Source: Mesorhizobium sp. dw_380 (GTDB taxonomy: Bacteria > Pseudomonadota > Alphaproteobacteria > Rhizobiales > Rhizobiaceae). From it: a stretch of 64,000 nucleotides of DNA. The stretch lies in NCBI RefSeq assembly GCF_018588885.1, contig NZ_JAFFIW010000026.1, positions 18,229 through 82,228 of the forward strand, given 5' to 3'. This document shows positions 38,400 through 51,100 of this stretch, piece after piece (positions within the stretch are counted from its first letter, which is position 1; each line of letters starts with the position of its first letter). A program made the position numbers and the translations under genes. The notes under the pieces are model-generated. The model was not told where the DNA came from, ran no database searches, and was given only the letters and a program-made list of their open reading frames with translations.

Positions 38400-39353
38400 A
38401 TGACAGACGCAGCATCATCACCGAACCTTGTTACCTCGACAGTCTCGCCGCGCGAGGAGCGCGTCGGCATGCTTTTGGTCTTCCTGTCGGCGCTGATGTG
38501 GAGTTTTGGCGGCACCATCGCTCGTTTCATCACCGTCGGCGACAGCTGGACGGTTATCTTCTGGCGCTCCGTTTGGGCCGCCGCCTTCCTGCTCTCGTTC
38601 ATGGCCTGGCGAGACGGCTGGCGCGGCATGTTGAGATCGTTTCGCGACATGGGCCTGCCCGGCCTTGCCGTGGGGTTCTGCTTCGCCATCGCGTCGACTT
38701 CCTTCGTCGTGGCGCTCGCCTACACCACGGTCGCCAACATCCTCTTGATGCAGGCCGGCGTGCCGCTTCTGGCGGCACTGTTTGCCTGGGCGTTGTTTCG
38801 CGAACGGGTCGGTGCCGTGACCTGGATGGCAATTGCCGCCGTCATCGCCGGCGTCGCCATCATGGTGTCGGAATCGCTCGATGGCGCCGTCTCGCCCATA
38901 GGCGACGGGCTGGCGCTGCTGATCGCGTTCATGTTCTCGATCGCCACCGTCATCACAAGGCGGTTCTCCAGCGTGAGGATGACGCCGGCGACCTGTCTCG
39001 GCACCATCCTGGCCGCGGGCCTTGCCGCCTCGCAGGCATCGACCTTCACGGTCTCGGCAGGCGACATGGGCTTTCTCTTTGCTTTCGGCGTGGTCAATCT
39101 CGGCATCGGCCTCGCCTTCTTCGCCACCGGCGCGCGCCTGATCCCGGCCGCCATCGCGGCACTGCTCGGCACGTTCGAGCCGATTCTTGGGCCTATATGG
39201 GTCTGGCTCATCCATTCCGAGGTGCCGTCCGGGCGCACCATCATCGGCGGCGCGGTGGTGGTCACGGCGCTGCTTGTCCATATCGGGCTCGAGTTCAAGC
39301 GCCAGGCACGGCCGAGACGCGCTGGGGTCACCGGGGTGCCGTCGCCTAATTGA
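38400..39353 (+). CDS. EamA (DMT superfamily) transporter
   Basis: This is a 317-residue membrane exporter with ten hydrophobic segments arranged as two EamA repeats (about 20-150 and 165-300). Typical lines are ALMWSFGGTIARF and GTFEPILGPIWVWLIHSE near the end. Substrates of the family are metabolites or amino acids. The frame begins earlier, but the ATG at 38400 is the likely start, although no clear SD is seen. Confidence 0.9.
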   Translation: MTDAASSPNLVTSTVSPREERVGMLLVFLSALMWSFGGTIARFITVGDSWTVIFWRSVWAAAFLLSFMAWRDGWRGMLRSFRDMGLPGLAVGFCFAIASTSFVVALAYTTVANILLMQAGVPLLAALFAWALFRERVGAVTWMAIAAVIAGVAIMVSESLDGAVSPIGDGLALLIAFMFSIATVITRRFSSVRMTPATCLGTILAAGLAASQASTFTVSAGDMGFLFAFGVVNLGIGLAFFATGARLIPAAIAALLGTFEPILGPIWVWLIHSEVPSGRTIIGGAVVVTALLVHIGLEFKRQARPRRAGVTGVPSPN

Positions 39354-39665
39354 TGCGGCGCTAAAGCTTTGCCATTGACAACGTCACTGCCGCCCGGGCA
39401 GGCTGGGACCTCGGCAACAACAAGACAGGCTTATCTTGCCAAGTCTCCCTGCCGGTCAGATCGAGACCGGACCAAGTTTCTGTATTTCTGTCCGCGCGGC
39501 GGCGAAAGCTTCTGACGGCGCCGTGATTCCTCCCAGCCCGGGACGGCTGCGCGGCCGCAAGCAGCGCTTGTTGTGCCTTGGAAACCTCAATAGTCTGAAG
39601 CAAATGCCCGGCCGCGCACAAGTCGCGACGAGCCGGCGATGGAACACTCACCAAAGGAGAATAGC
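39354..39665. other. potF upstream region
   Basis: This 312-base stretch has no supportable gene and presumably holds the promoter of the polyamine transporter operon. The only clear element is the AAAGGAGAAT SD right before potF. No operator is obvious. Confidence 0.5.
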
Positions 39666-40763
39666 ATGATCCGCAAAGCGCTCTGGCTTTCGGCGACCTC
39701 GGTATTTCTGACATTGTTCACGCCCGCCGGACATGCCGAGGACCGCGTCGTCAATGTCTTCAACTGGTCCGATTATATCGACCCGACGATCATCGACGAC
39801 TTCACCAAGAAGACCGGCATCAAGGTCGTCTACGACACCTTCGATTCCAACGAGATCCTGGAAACCAAGCTGCTTGCCGGCGGCAGCGGCTATGACGTCG
39901 TCGTGCCGAGCGGCAACTTCCTCGCTCGCCAGATCCAGGCCGGTGTGTTCCAGAAGCTCGACAAGTCGAAGCTGCCGAACCTCTCCAACATGTGGGACAC
40001 GGTTTCCCAAAGAACCGCCAAATACGACCCGGGCAATGAGTATTCGATCAACTACATGTGGGGCACGGTCGGTATCGGCTACAACATCAAGAAGGTGCAG
40101 GCAGCGCTCGGCACCGACAAGATCGACAGCTGGGACGTGTTCTTCAATCCCGAAAGGCTCGCCAAGCTGAAGGACTGCGGCGTCTACGTGCTGGATTCGC
40201 CGGCCGACATCATTCCGGCGGCGCTGAAATATATCGGCCTCGACCCGAACAGCACCTCGCCCGACGACATCGCCAAGGCCGAGGACGCGCTGATGAAGGT
40301 CCGCCCCTTTATCAGGAAGTTCCACTCGTCCGAGTACATCAATGCACTCGCCAATGGTGACATCTGCCTGGCGGTCGGCTGGTCGGGTGATGTGTTCCAG
40401 GCCCGCAACCGCGCGGTCGACGCCAAGCAAGGCGTCGAGATCGGCTATTCCGTGCCGAAGGAAGGCGCCCAGATGTGGTTCGACCAGATGGCCATTCCGG
40501 CCGATGCGCCGCATGTCGCCGAAGCGCATGAATTCCTCAACTACATGATGACGCCGGAAGTGATCGCCAAATCGTCGAATGCCGTGCTCTACGCCAACGG
40601 CAACAAGGCGTCCCAACAGTTCGTCGACAAGGCGCTGCTGACCGATCCGGCGGTCTATCCTGACGACGCGACCTTGCAGAAGCTCTATACGGTCTCGCCG
40701 TACGATCCCAAGACCCAGCGTGTCATCACCCGTACCTGGACCAAGATCGTCACCGGCCAGTAA
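39666..40763 (+). CDS. potF: Putrescine/spermidine-binding periplasmic protein
   Basis: This is a 365-residue solute-binding protein of the PotF/PotD type. A signal peptide (about 1-23, ending AGHAE) is followed by VVNVFNWSDYIDP, the family signature that opens the mature protein. YNIKKVQAAL and NYMMTPEVIA are also typical. AGGAG lies 7 bases before the ATG, which is preferred over an upstream ATG at 39639. It leads the potFGHI operon. The nearby PuuA/PuuB genes support putrescine as substrate. Confidence 0.94.
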   Translation: MIRKALWLSATSVFLTLFTPAGHAEDRVVNVFNWSDYIDPTIIDDFTKKTGIKVVYDTFDSNEILETKLLAGGSGYDVVVPSGNFLARQIQAGVFQKLDKSKLPNLSNMWDTVSQRTAKYDPGNEYSINYMWGTVGIGYNIKKVQAALGTDKIDSWDVFFNPERLAKLKDCGVYVLDSPADIIPAALKYIGLDPNSTSPDDIAKAEDALMKVRPFIRKFHSSEYINALANGDICLAVGWSGDVFQARNRAVDAKQGVEIGYSVPKEGAQMWFDQMAIPADAPHVAEAHEFLNYMMTPEVIAKSSNAVLYANGNKASQQFVDKALLTDPAVYPDDATLQKLYTVSPYDPKTQRVITRTWTKIVTGQ

Positions 40764-40777
40764 GCCATATGACACGA

Positions 40778-40799
40778 CCCCGGCAGCTGGCTGCCGGGG
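40778..40799 (+). terminator. Hairpin between potF and potG
   Basis: A 9-bp GC-rich stem (CCCCGGCAG and its complement) with a 4-base loop is followed by a mixed T-rich stretch, not a clean U run. It probably protects or partly terminates the transcript, so the binding protein is made in excess of the membrane parts. Confidence 0.65.
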
Positions 40800-40840
40800 T
40801 TGCTTTCTGTTGGGACATCAAAAACAGCACGGAGTGGGAT

Positions 40841-41980
40841 ATGAAATCGCTTGGCAGCATCCGCAGGGATTTCACGCCATGGAACGACCCGAGCGCCAGG
40901 CCATATATACAGTTCGAGAACGTCACCAAGAAGTTCGGTGACTTCACCGCCGTCAACAATTTGTCGCTGGCCATCTTCGAGCGCGAGTTCTTCGCCTTGC
41001 TCGGTGCCTCGGGTTGTGGAAAGTCGACTCTGCTCAGGATGCTTGCCGGCTTCGAGGAACCGACCGCCGGCCGCATCCTGCTCGACGGCCAGGATCTGCG
41101 TGGCATCCCGCCCTATCGGCGGCCAGTCAACATGATGTTCCAGTCCTATGCCCTGTTCCCGCATATGACGGTCGAGAAGAACATTGCCTTCGGCCTCAAG
41201 CAGGAAGGCATGCCCAGTCCCGATATCGAAAAGCGCGTCGCCGAGATGCTGAAGTTGGTCAAGCTCGAGCAGTTCGCCAAGCGCAAGCCGCACCAGCTCT
41301 CCGGCGGTCAGCGCCAGCGCGTCGCGCTTGCGCGCTCGGTCGCCAAGCGGCCGAAGGTACTGCTGCTCGACGAGCCGCTCGGCGCGCTCGACAAGAAGCT
41401 GCGCGAGGAAACCCAGTTCGAATTGATGGATTTGCAGCAGGAGCTCGGGCTGACCTTCGTCGTCGTCACCCACGACCAGGAAGAGGCGATGACCATGGCC
41501 GATCGCATTGCCATCATGGACAAGGGCGAGGTCATGCAGGTGGCGACGCCGGCGGAAGTCTACGAGGCCCCCACGTCGCGCTTCGTCGCCCATTTCGTCG
41601 GCAATGTGAACATGTTCGAGGGCAAGGTCGCCGAGCGGTCGGCCAACACCACACGCATCACCGGGTCGAGCGGAGCCCAGATCGTTGTCGAGAACAGCGG
41701 CGCCGCTGCCGCCAATGCCGATATCGTCTTCGCCATCAGGCCGGAGAAGATCAAGGTCTCGTCAAAAAAGCCGGCCGATGCCGTCAACGCGCTGCAAGGC
41801 GAAGTCTACGACATCGCCTATCTCGGCGACATGACCGTCTATCACGTCAGGCTGGACGACGGGCAAATCGTGCGGGCAAGCGCCTTGAACGCGGCGCGCG
41901 TGACCGAGGATCCGCTGACCTGGAACGACCGCGCCTGGGTGTCCTTCCGGCCCGACGCCGGCGTCGTGCTGGCGCGGTAG
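40841..41980 (+). CDS. potG: Polyamine ABC transporter ATP-binding protein
   Basis: This is a 379-residue cytoplasmic ATPase. Walker A is GASGCGKSTLL near residue 62, the signature is LSGGQRQRVALARS near 155, Walker B is LLLDEPLGALD near 175 and the switch His is in VVVTHDQEEAMT. A C-terminal TOBE domain (about 285-375) is present. GGAGTGGGAT precedes the ATG, which is preferred over the start at 40769. It energises PotH and PotI. Confidence 0.95.
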   Translation: MKSLGSIRRDFTPWNDPSARPYIQFENVTKKFGDFTAVNNLSLAIFEREFFALLGASGCGKSTLLRMLAGFEEPTAGRILLDGQDLRGIPPYRRPVNMMFQSYALFPHMTVEKNIAFGLKQEGMPSPDIEKRVAEMLKLVKLEQFAKRKPHQLSGGQRQRVALARSVAKRPKVLLLDEPLGALDKKLREETQFELMDLQQELGLTFVVVTHDQEEAMTMADRIAIMDKGEVMQVATPAEVYEAPTSRFVAHFVGNVNMFEGKVAERSANTTRITGSSGAQIVVENSGAAAANADIVFAIRPEKIKVSSKKPADAVNALQGEVYDIAYLGDMTVYHVRLDDGQIVRASALNAARVTEDPLTWNDRAWVSFRPDAGVVLAR

Positions 41981-41988
41981 TGGCTGAT

Positions 41989-42957
41989 ATGTCCAACATC
42001 GCCGTCACCGATGCCGCTATGCCATCGACTGCCGCCAAGCCGTTCCTGACGCGCCTGGGCGCCGGTTTCGTCAACCGGCTCGTCATCATCGTCCCCTATC
42101 TCTGGCTGCTATTCTTCTTTCTCATCCCCTTCGTCATCGTCTTCAAGATTTCGCTGTCGCAGACGGCGATCGCCATGCCGCCCTACACACCGGTGCTCGA
42201 TTTCAGGGAGGGTATTTCCGGCTTTTTCGAAAGGTTCCGCAATCTCAACTTCGACAATTACGTCTGGCTGACGCAGGACGCGCTCTATTTCAAGGCTTAC
42301 GTCACCAGCCTGATCATCGCTGCCATTTCGACGGTGCTGACGCTGCTGGTCGGCTATCCCATCGCGTACGGCATGGCGCGTGCGCCGGCCACCATCCGCC
42401 CGACATTGCTGATGCTGGTCATCCTGCCGTTCTGGACGTCGTTCCTGATCCGCGTCTATGCCTGGATCGGGATCCTCAAGCCCGAAGGCCTGCTCAACCA
42501 GCTGCTCTTGTCGCTGCACATCATCAACCAGCCGCTGGTCATCCTCAACACCTACACGGCAATCTTCATCGGCATCGTCTATTCCTATTTGCCGTTCATG
42601 GTGCTGCCGCTCTATTCGTCGCTGGAAAAGATGGACTATTCCCTGATCGAGGCGGCCAAGGATCTCGGCTGCCCGCCGACATCAGCCTTCTGGAAGATCA
42701 CCTTCCCGCTGTCGCTGCCCGGCGTCATCGCTGGCTGCCTGCTGGTGTTCATCCCGGCCGTCGGTGAGTTCGTCATCCCCGATCTGCTCGGCGGATCGCA
42801 GACGCTGATGATCGGCAAGACGCTCTGGAACGAGTTCTTCGCCAACCGTGACTGGCCGGTCTCGTCGGCCGTCGCCGTCATCCTGCTGCTGCTGCTGACC
42901 GTGCCGATCATGCTTTTCCAGCAGGCACAGGCCAGGGCCCAGGAGCAGGACAAATGA
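41989..42957 (+). CDS. potH: Polyamine ABC transporter permease
   Basis: This is a 322-residue inner-membrane permease with six main membrane segments. The EAA loop (EAAKDLGCPPTSAFWKITFPLSLPG) near residue 222 contacts PotG. It begins 8 bases after the potG stop and ends with a 4-base ATGA overlap with potI. The reading frame extends back through potG, but that part is out-of-frame noise. Confidence 0.95.
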   Translation: MSNIAVTDAAMPSTAAKPFLTRLGAGFVNRLVIIVPYLWLLFFFLIPFVIVFKISLSQTAIAMPPYTPVLDFREGISGFFERFRNLNFDNYVWLTQDALYFKAYVTSLIIAAISTVLTLLVGYPIAYGMARAPATIRPTLLMLVILPFWTSFLIRVYAWIGILKPEGLLNQLLLSLHIINQPLVILNTYTAIFIGIVYSYLPFMVLPLYSSLEKMDYSLIEAAKDLGCPPTSAFWKITFPLSLPGVIAGCLLVFIPAVGEFVIPDLLGGSQTLMIGKTLWNEFFANRDWPVSSAVAVILLLLLTVPIMLFQQAQARAQEQDK

Positions 42958-43772
42958 ACACCACCTGGAGCCGCTTCAACGTCACTTCGATCGTGCTGGG
43001 CTTTGCCTTTCTCTACCTGCCGATCGTGCTGCTCATCGTCTTCTCCTTCAACGAATCCAAACTCGTCACCGTCTGGGGCGGCTTCTCGACCAAATGGTAC
43101 GTGTCGCTGTTCCACAATCAGGGCCTGATGGATGCCACCTGGGTCACGGCGCGTGTCGGCGTGATTTCGGCAACGGTGGCGACGGTGCTCGGCACGCTGG
43201 CGGCGCTGACCCTGACGCGCTACACGCGGTTCAGGGGCAGGGTGCTGTTTTCCGGCATGGTCTTCGCGCCGCTGGTCATGCCGGAAGTCATCACCGGCCT
43301 GTCGCTGCTGCTGCTCTTCGTCGCCATCGGTCTCGACCGCGGCTTCTTCACGGTGACGCTTGCCCACATCACGCTCACCATGTGCTTCGTGGCGGTCGTC
43401 GTGCAATCGCGTCTGGTTTCCTTCGACCGTTCGCTGGAGGAGGCGGCGATGGATCTCGGCGCAACGCCGGCGAAGACCTTCTTCCAGATCACGCTGCCGG
43501 TCATCCTGCCGGCGATCGTGTCCGGCTGGATGCTGGCTTTCACCCTTTCGCTCGACGATCTGGTCATTGCCAGCTTCACCTCGGGGCCGGGTGCCACGAC
43601 GCTGCCGATGAAGATCTACAGCCAGGTCCGTCTCGGTGTGACGCCGGAGATCAATGCCGCCTGCACCATCCTGATCGCCGTTGTCGCGGTCGGCGTCATC
43701 CTCGCTTCGATCGCCAACAAGCGGCGCGAGGTGCAGCGCCAGCTCGACGAACGGGCCGCGCAGCGCGGGTGA
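42954..43772 (+). CDS. potI: Polyamine ABC transporter permease
   Basis: This is the second permease subunit, with 272 residues and six membrane segments. The EAA loop EEAAMDLGATPAKTFFQITLPVILP is near residue 162. It overlaps potH by 4 bases, so translation is coupled. It closes the potFGHI operon and faces a convergent AsmA-like gene. Confidence 0.95.
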   Translation: MNTTWSRFNVTSIVLGFAFLYLPIVLLIVFSFNESKLVTVWGGFSTKWYVSLFHNQGLMDATWVTARVGVISATVATVLGTLAALTLTRYTRFRGRVLFSGMVFAPLVMPEVITGLSLLLLFVAIGLDRGFFTVTLAHITLTMCFVAVVVQSRLVSFDRSLEEAAMDLGATPAKTFFQITLPVILPAIVSGWMLAFTLSLDDLVIASFTSGPGATTLPMKIYSQVRLGVTPEINAACTILIAVVAVGVILASIANKRREVQRQLDERAAQRG

Positions 43773-43777
43773 GCAGG

Positions 43778-43831
43778 ATCCGAAAAGCATGCCCTCGGGC
43801 CTGACCCGAGGATGGAAGCCGGTTTTCGGAT
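43778..43831. repeat. Dispersed palindromic repeat (copy 2)
   Basis: The outer arms are ATCCGAAAA and TTTTCGGAT. The inner hairpin is CCTCGGG and CCCGAGG around a 5-base loop. GATCATG follows, as in copy 1 at 15561. It sits between two convergent genes and may serve as their terminator. Confidence 0.7.
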
Positions 43832-43862
43832 AAGATCATGTCAACTTAACGAAACCGCGTGG

Positions 43863-45716
43863 CTATTCGCCCGAAACGCCGCGGCTTATCGGTGAAATGA
43901 ACGGCGTGCTCCACGTTCCGCCGACGAAGAAGGATGACTGGTTCGGCCCCTGCTGGCCGTTCTTCTGCGCCGCCGTCTGGTCTGGCTGGATGACGCCGCC
44001 GGACAGTGCCAGCCCACGCCCCGCATAGGAGGCGATGCCGGAAAGCCAGATCTTGTTTTTCGCCGAATTGGCCTCGGCCTTGTCCAGCCTCGCCACGCCT
44101 CTCGAAATGGTTGCCTTCACTTCGGCGCCGTCTATCGGCAATGTCCCGTCCGAAACGTCGTCGAGCGCGAAGAAGCCGCCCTGTTCGGTATGTTTGAGAA
44201 AGGCCGGCAGGTTGAACTTGCTGAGCGCGCCTGGGCCGAAGGTCGCCGAGACCGAGCCGTCCGCGTTCTCAAAGATCGAATCCCAGGTCCTGCCCGGTCC
44301 CTTGAGGATGACCGAAACGGTGCCGGTGCCGACCGGCACCAGCCGGGTCATTCCGGCCGCCGTGCCGAATGCGCCGCCATCGACATCTGACGCAAGCAGC
44401 CGGATTTCGACTTGGGTCCCCTCGGGCTTACGGTCGAAGCGGAGGCTGGTCTGGATGTTGCCGCCAAAGGCCGAGGCATCGGAGATGTCGAAGACGGAAA
44501 GGCCATCCTTGACCTGGGCGGTGGCGGCGACATCGGCTAGCTGGATGGCACCCGCCGTGGCATGCGCCGCCGACAGCCTGAGGTCGAGGTTGACGCGGTC
44601 GGCGAAATTTGTGTCGGCGTCACCTGGTCCAGCCCCGCTCGCCGGTCCCAGCGGCGTGAAGGCGGACAAAAATGATCTGAGGTCGAGCGTGTCGAAGGCG
44701 AGCGTGCCCGAGATCACCGGCTGTGCGTCGCCGAGCGACAGGTCCAGCGCGCCCATACCCGGATTGTTGTCCAGCGACAGCGCGGTGTTCTCGAACTTGA
44801 CGCGCCCGGCCGACGCGGTGACCTTGCTCGAAATGCTGACGGAGCCGATCGCCGCACTCGGAGCGATGCCGGCTTGCGACCATTCCAGCACGCGGCGCAG
44901 CGAAGGGGCCGCGAACTTCACCTGGCCGTCGAAATAGGCGTTTTCGGACATGCTGGCCGTGCCGTCGAAGGAGAAGGTGGCGGGCGCGGCCTTGAAGGAC
45001 AGGGTGAGCGGCGCCATGCCGCCGGCAAACAGCACCAGCGGCTTCGGCGAGGCGGCATCGACGGTCACGCTTTCGCCGCGCCAGATTCCGGTTGCCGACA
45101 GCGTCGCATTGCTGTTCATCGCCGCCCATGTCGCCTGGCCGCTAAGGCTGCTCAGGATCTCCACGTCCTTGCCGTTCACGGACGCAACCATGCGGCCATC
45201 CCTGAACTCCACCGTACCGAACGTGTCGGCGGGCAGCTTGTCGAGATCGGGCTTGGCAGGATCGGCACTGACCACGCCGCGCGCCGCATCGATGGAACGC
45301 GCGATGCGGCCGCCGGTCGGCGCCGTGGGCAGGAACAGACCGTCCGCCGTTCGCTGCACCCGGATCGTCGGCCGCACCAGCCGTGCCGTGGAGAACTCCA
45401 CGTCGCCACGCAATGCCGCCATGGCCGAGAGGTCGACCTCGACCCGTTCAGCCTCGACGACTGGCGACGCGTCGGTATCCGTCCACTTCGACAGCGTCAC
45501 ATCGGTCAGGATTGCGCGGAATTTCGGCCAGACCTCAATCCGCGGCGAGCCATCGATGGCGACCCGGAACCCGCTCCAGGCGCTCATTTCCCAGGCGATG
45601 CGATCGCGCACGATGCGCGTCGAGGCAATCAGCGGCAGGGCGGCGACCACCAGAGCGATGACGATCACGGCAGCGCCGATCGCCCATACTCCGCGGCGGA
45701 TCAAGGATGATGGCAT
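43863..45716 (-). CDS. AsmA family protein
   Basis: This is a protein of about 617 residues anchored by one N-terminal membrane segment (about 10-33). It has a long beta-rich periplasmic body. The line SGFRVAIDGSPRIEVWPKFRAILTDVTLSK near residue 50 is the AsmA N-terminal signature. A C-terminal repeat region has GAVKATISRGVARLDKAE-like lines. Family members form bridge-like lipid carriers between the membranes. The ATG at 45716 follows a GGGGCG SD. Confidence 0.88.
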   Translation of the reverse strand: MPSSLIRRGVWAIGAAVIVIALVVAALPLIASTRIVRDRIAWEMSAWSGFRVAIDGSPRIEVWPKFRAILTDVTLSKWTDTDASPVVEAERVEVDLSAMAALRGDVEFSTARLVRPTIRVQRTADGLFLPTAPTGGRIARSIDAARGVVSADPAKPDLDKLPADTFGTVEFRDGRMVASVNGKDVEILSSLSGQATWAAMNSNATLSATGIWRGESVTVDAASPKPLVLFAGGMAPLTLSFKAAPATFSFDGTASMSENAYFDGQVKFAAPSLRRVLEWSQAGIAPSAAIGSVSISSKVTASAGRVKFENTALSLDNNPGMGALDLSLGDAQPVISGTLAFDTLDLRSFLSAFTPLGPASGAGPGDADTNFADRVNLDLRLSAAHATAGAIQLADVAATAQVKDGLSVFDISDASAFGGNIQTSLRFDRKPEGTQVEIRLLASDVDGGAFGTAAGMTRLVPVGTGTVSVILKGPGRTWDSIFENADGSVSATFGPGALSKFNLPAFLKHTEQGGFFALDDVSDGTLPIDGAEVKATISRGVARLDKAEANSAKNKIWLSGIASYAGRGLALSGGVIQPDQTAAQKNGQQGPNQSSFFVGGTWSTPFISPISRGVSGE

Positions 45717-45953
45717 ATCGCCCCGTATGCTTCCATTCCGATAAAAATCGTCCGACGGGTATAACCCAGTCGTCACACGACTTCCGGTCGTCACCACGAC
45801 TTCCAGTCGTCAGTACGACTTAGGGCTGACGCATTTCAAGTCTTTATGGCCCGGCGATGGCATTTGCGCACACCCGACCGCTTGCGCCCAACAAAATCTT
45901 GCTCTGCTGCGCTGCGATATGCATAAGCGATGACGACCGTGGGAGGATCGATC

Positions 45954-47924
<1,971 letters not shown>

Positions 47925-48135
47925 TCCCAGCCGGCATGGTTAACCAAATCTGTCACTCGAATTTACCTAGATTTCACGAGTGGTACACATTCGTAAATTT
48001 TTCGGCGAGCCGGTAAGGACTTGTTAAGGGCCGACCCCGATAGTCGCACGTAACTTGAGGGAGAAATCCCGTTCCTCAGCCCCCGGAGGATCTGAATTCG
48101 CTCAAGCCCCCGTTGTGACAGCAATCCCATCTCTT

Positions 48136-48163
48136 AAGGCGTCCCTTGGGCGCCTTTTCTTTT
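48136..48163 (+). terminator. Rho-independent terminator
   Basis: The stem AAGGCG and CGCCTT has an inner CCC/GGG pairing, and a T-rich tail (TTTTCTTTT) lies on the plus strand. It is 210 bases beyond the acetoacetyl-CoA synthetase stop. It ends either that transcript or a separate small RNA in the gap. Confidence 0.85.
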
Positions 48164-48192
48164 ACGGGAGCGGGCTGGTTGAAAGCGGTCGC

Positions 48193-51100
48193 CTATTCCG
48201 CCAGCACCCGGGTCGAGGGAAAAGCAACCTCCACCAGCGTGCCTTCGCCGGGCGTCGAATTGATGGTGAAGCGGGCGCGGTTCGCTTCCACCATCGCCTT
48301 GGTCAGCGGCAATCCGAGGCCGGTGCCGTCGCCGCGTCCGCGCTTCAGCGCATTGATCTGCTTGAACGGCTTCAGCGCCTGTTCGATCTCCGCCGGGCTC
48401 ATGCCGATGCCGGTGTCGCGCACACGCATGACGACATCGCCCGAGGTTTCATAAGCCGTCGAGACGATCACCTGGCCGCCGGCCTGTGTGTAGCGGATGG
48501 CATTCGACAGGATGTTGAGCGCGATCTGGCGCACGGAGCGAAGGTCGGCCACGACCTCCGGCAGCCGTGAGGCGAAACTGGAGCGGATGATGACGCGTTC
48601 GCGGTTGGCCTGCGGCTGCATCATCGCCACGGTCTCGGCCAGCGTGTCGTTGAGCGACACTGCCTCATAGGCCATCTCCTGCTGGCCGGCCTCGATCTTC
48701 GAAATGTCCAGGAGGTCGTTGACCAGATCGAGCACATGATTGCCCGAGCGGTTGATGTCGCGCAGATAGTCGCGGTAGCGGTCATTGGCGACGGGTCCGA
48801 ACTTCTCGTCGACCATCAATTCGGAAAAGCCGATGATGGCATTGAGAGGCGTGCGGATCTCGTGGCTGATGCGGGCGAGAAAATCGGTCTTCTGCGAGGA
48901 AGCCCGTTCGGCCACCGCGCGCGCCTGGGTGAGATCCTCTTCGGCCCGCTTCCACTGGGTGATATCGCGCACCACGGCGCAGAATCCGCTGTCGTTGGGC
49001 AGCCGGCCGATTGTCATGAACAGCGGGATGAAGCGCCCCTGCGCTTCGCGTCCGATCACCTCGCGGCCGTCGTTCAAGACGCTCGCCACGCCGGGCTCGG
49101 ACAGTCCGCTGAGATAGTCGCGCGCCGTGCGCTGGCTTTCGATGGCAAACAGCGAGGCGAACGGTTTGCCGGTCACCTCGTCGCTGTCGAAACCGAACAG
49201 CGCTTCGGCCGGGCGGCTGATCGATCGGATGGTGGCGTCACTGCCGATCAGCACGACGCCGTCGGTCGCGGTGTCGATAATGGTGCGCATCTCGGCGATG
49301 CGCGCCTTGAGCTCGGAAATGTCGGGCTGAGTCGGCTCCTCGCCGATCACATGCAGGGCTGCGGGCGCCTCGTCCTCGCCGGAACGGCGCACGACCAGCA
49401 TCAATGCCTTGCCGTCGCGCCAGGGAACGGAGCGCAGGATGGCATCGATCGGGAATTCCTGGCCATCGCGCGTCTTCAGCCGCAATGCGTGGTCGCTGCT
49501 GTCGGAAGCTCCGTCATCGGCATAGGGATCGGCAAACAGCGCGCCCAGGCCGCCGGCATCTTCCAGATCCTCGAGCGCGGCGTAGCCGGTCAGGTTCAGG
49601 AACTCCTCGTTGGCATAGTGCAACTGGTCGCCCGAATGGATGAGCAGCGGCACCGGCAGCTTGCCGAGCAGCGAGGTATCGGGTGCCTTGCTCTCGTCTC
49701 CGACGGAAAACGCCGACGGCACAATCCCTTCGGTCTTGAGCGGCGGCGTTTGCAGGCGTGGTCGTCCGGCATGGCTCTCGACGGCGCCGCCGGCGCTTTC
49801 ACCGGTCTGCGCGACCGCCTGCCCATCAGGCGCGGCGGCCCCGTTGCCGTCAGCCCAGTCCTCATTGTCCTCGGCATCGCGAAAATCGGCTGATGTCATG
49901 CTGTCGTCGTCGACAGCCTCATGTGTAGCATCTGCGGCAGCCGGTTCGGCATCTGTGGCGACGGGCTCGTCACCGTCCGCGACAGGACCGGCTTCGTCGC
50001 TCCGGTCGGCATAGTCGAGCAGCGAGCCGGTTGCGCCGGGCGAGGTGTCGGTTTCCGCACGCGCCGCTTCGTCCACGCCGTCGAGCCGTGCGAGATCCGC
50101 TTCGTCCTCGGCATCCAGCTCGGTCTCGGAGGGCTCGGCCAGAATCGCGTCCTCGGGCTCTGTCGCCGTCGGGGGTTCGCCGGCATCCTGCGGCTCTTCG
50201 GGCGGCGTTGCAGCATGGTCCGCCGCCGAAACCTCGCCGGCTGCATCGACCGGAATGTCCGTCTTCGCGGTAGGCGCCTCTGCCTCCGCCACAGGTTCAG
50301 CGGATATTTCTGCCGCCAGTTCGGTTGGGCTTTCGACGCCGGGCTTTTTCGCTCGCGGCGGCTCGGCCGCCGAACTGTCCTTCTTCAGCCGCTCGCCGAT
50401 CTCTCGGAAGGCACTGCGCTCCAGCGTCGACAGCCCCTTGTCGTTGGCCGGCTGCCGGTGTTCGGCCAGCCGGATCACCTTGTCGGCAAAGCGCCGTTCC
50501 GGCTTCGGCACGATGGTCAGCGCCGGCACCTCGCCCTTGAACGGATCCGCCGCCTTCGGTTCCTCGGCCTTCCGCTCTTCGGCGGGAGCTTCGATGGATT
50601 CCGGTGCTGGCGCCGCCGGCGCCTCGCCATTGGGCACCAGCGCCATGCCGATTGCTTCCGGATCGACGACCGCGTCACTGGGACGGGCAACGCCGAAGCC
50701 GCGGAAGCCTTCGAAGGCGCGGCTGCGGCCATAGACAGGCAAGGCCGCCAGGTCGACGGGGATCTTCAGGTCGGTGCCGACGACGGGCCACAGCACGGAG
50801 CGGCCGGACCAGGTGTCGCGCCGCTCCAGCAGGCCGGCGATCTCGCCGGACGCGTCAAGGCCGAAGGCCGCCGCGACATCCCTGAAGCGCCGGCCGATCA
50901 CGTCGGCGGCCGGCTTGCCGACGATGTCGGCGAATTCCGGCGACAGCGTGCTGAACTTGCCCTCGGCGTCGGTGCGCCAGACGAAACGCATCGGCGCCGC
51001 CGAGCGGTCGATCGTCCGGGCGGCTGGAGTTGCCGTCGATGCGGTCGGGGAGGTGGCCTGGATGTCCGCTCTGCCACTTTCCACGGAGGCGTCGGCGACG

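Noticed and set aside
43778..43831. Possible insertion sequence end
   Set aside because: No transposase or target duplication is present; the structure fits a dispersed intergenic palindrome.
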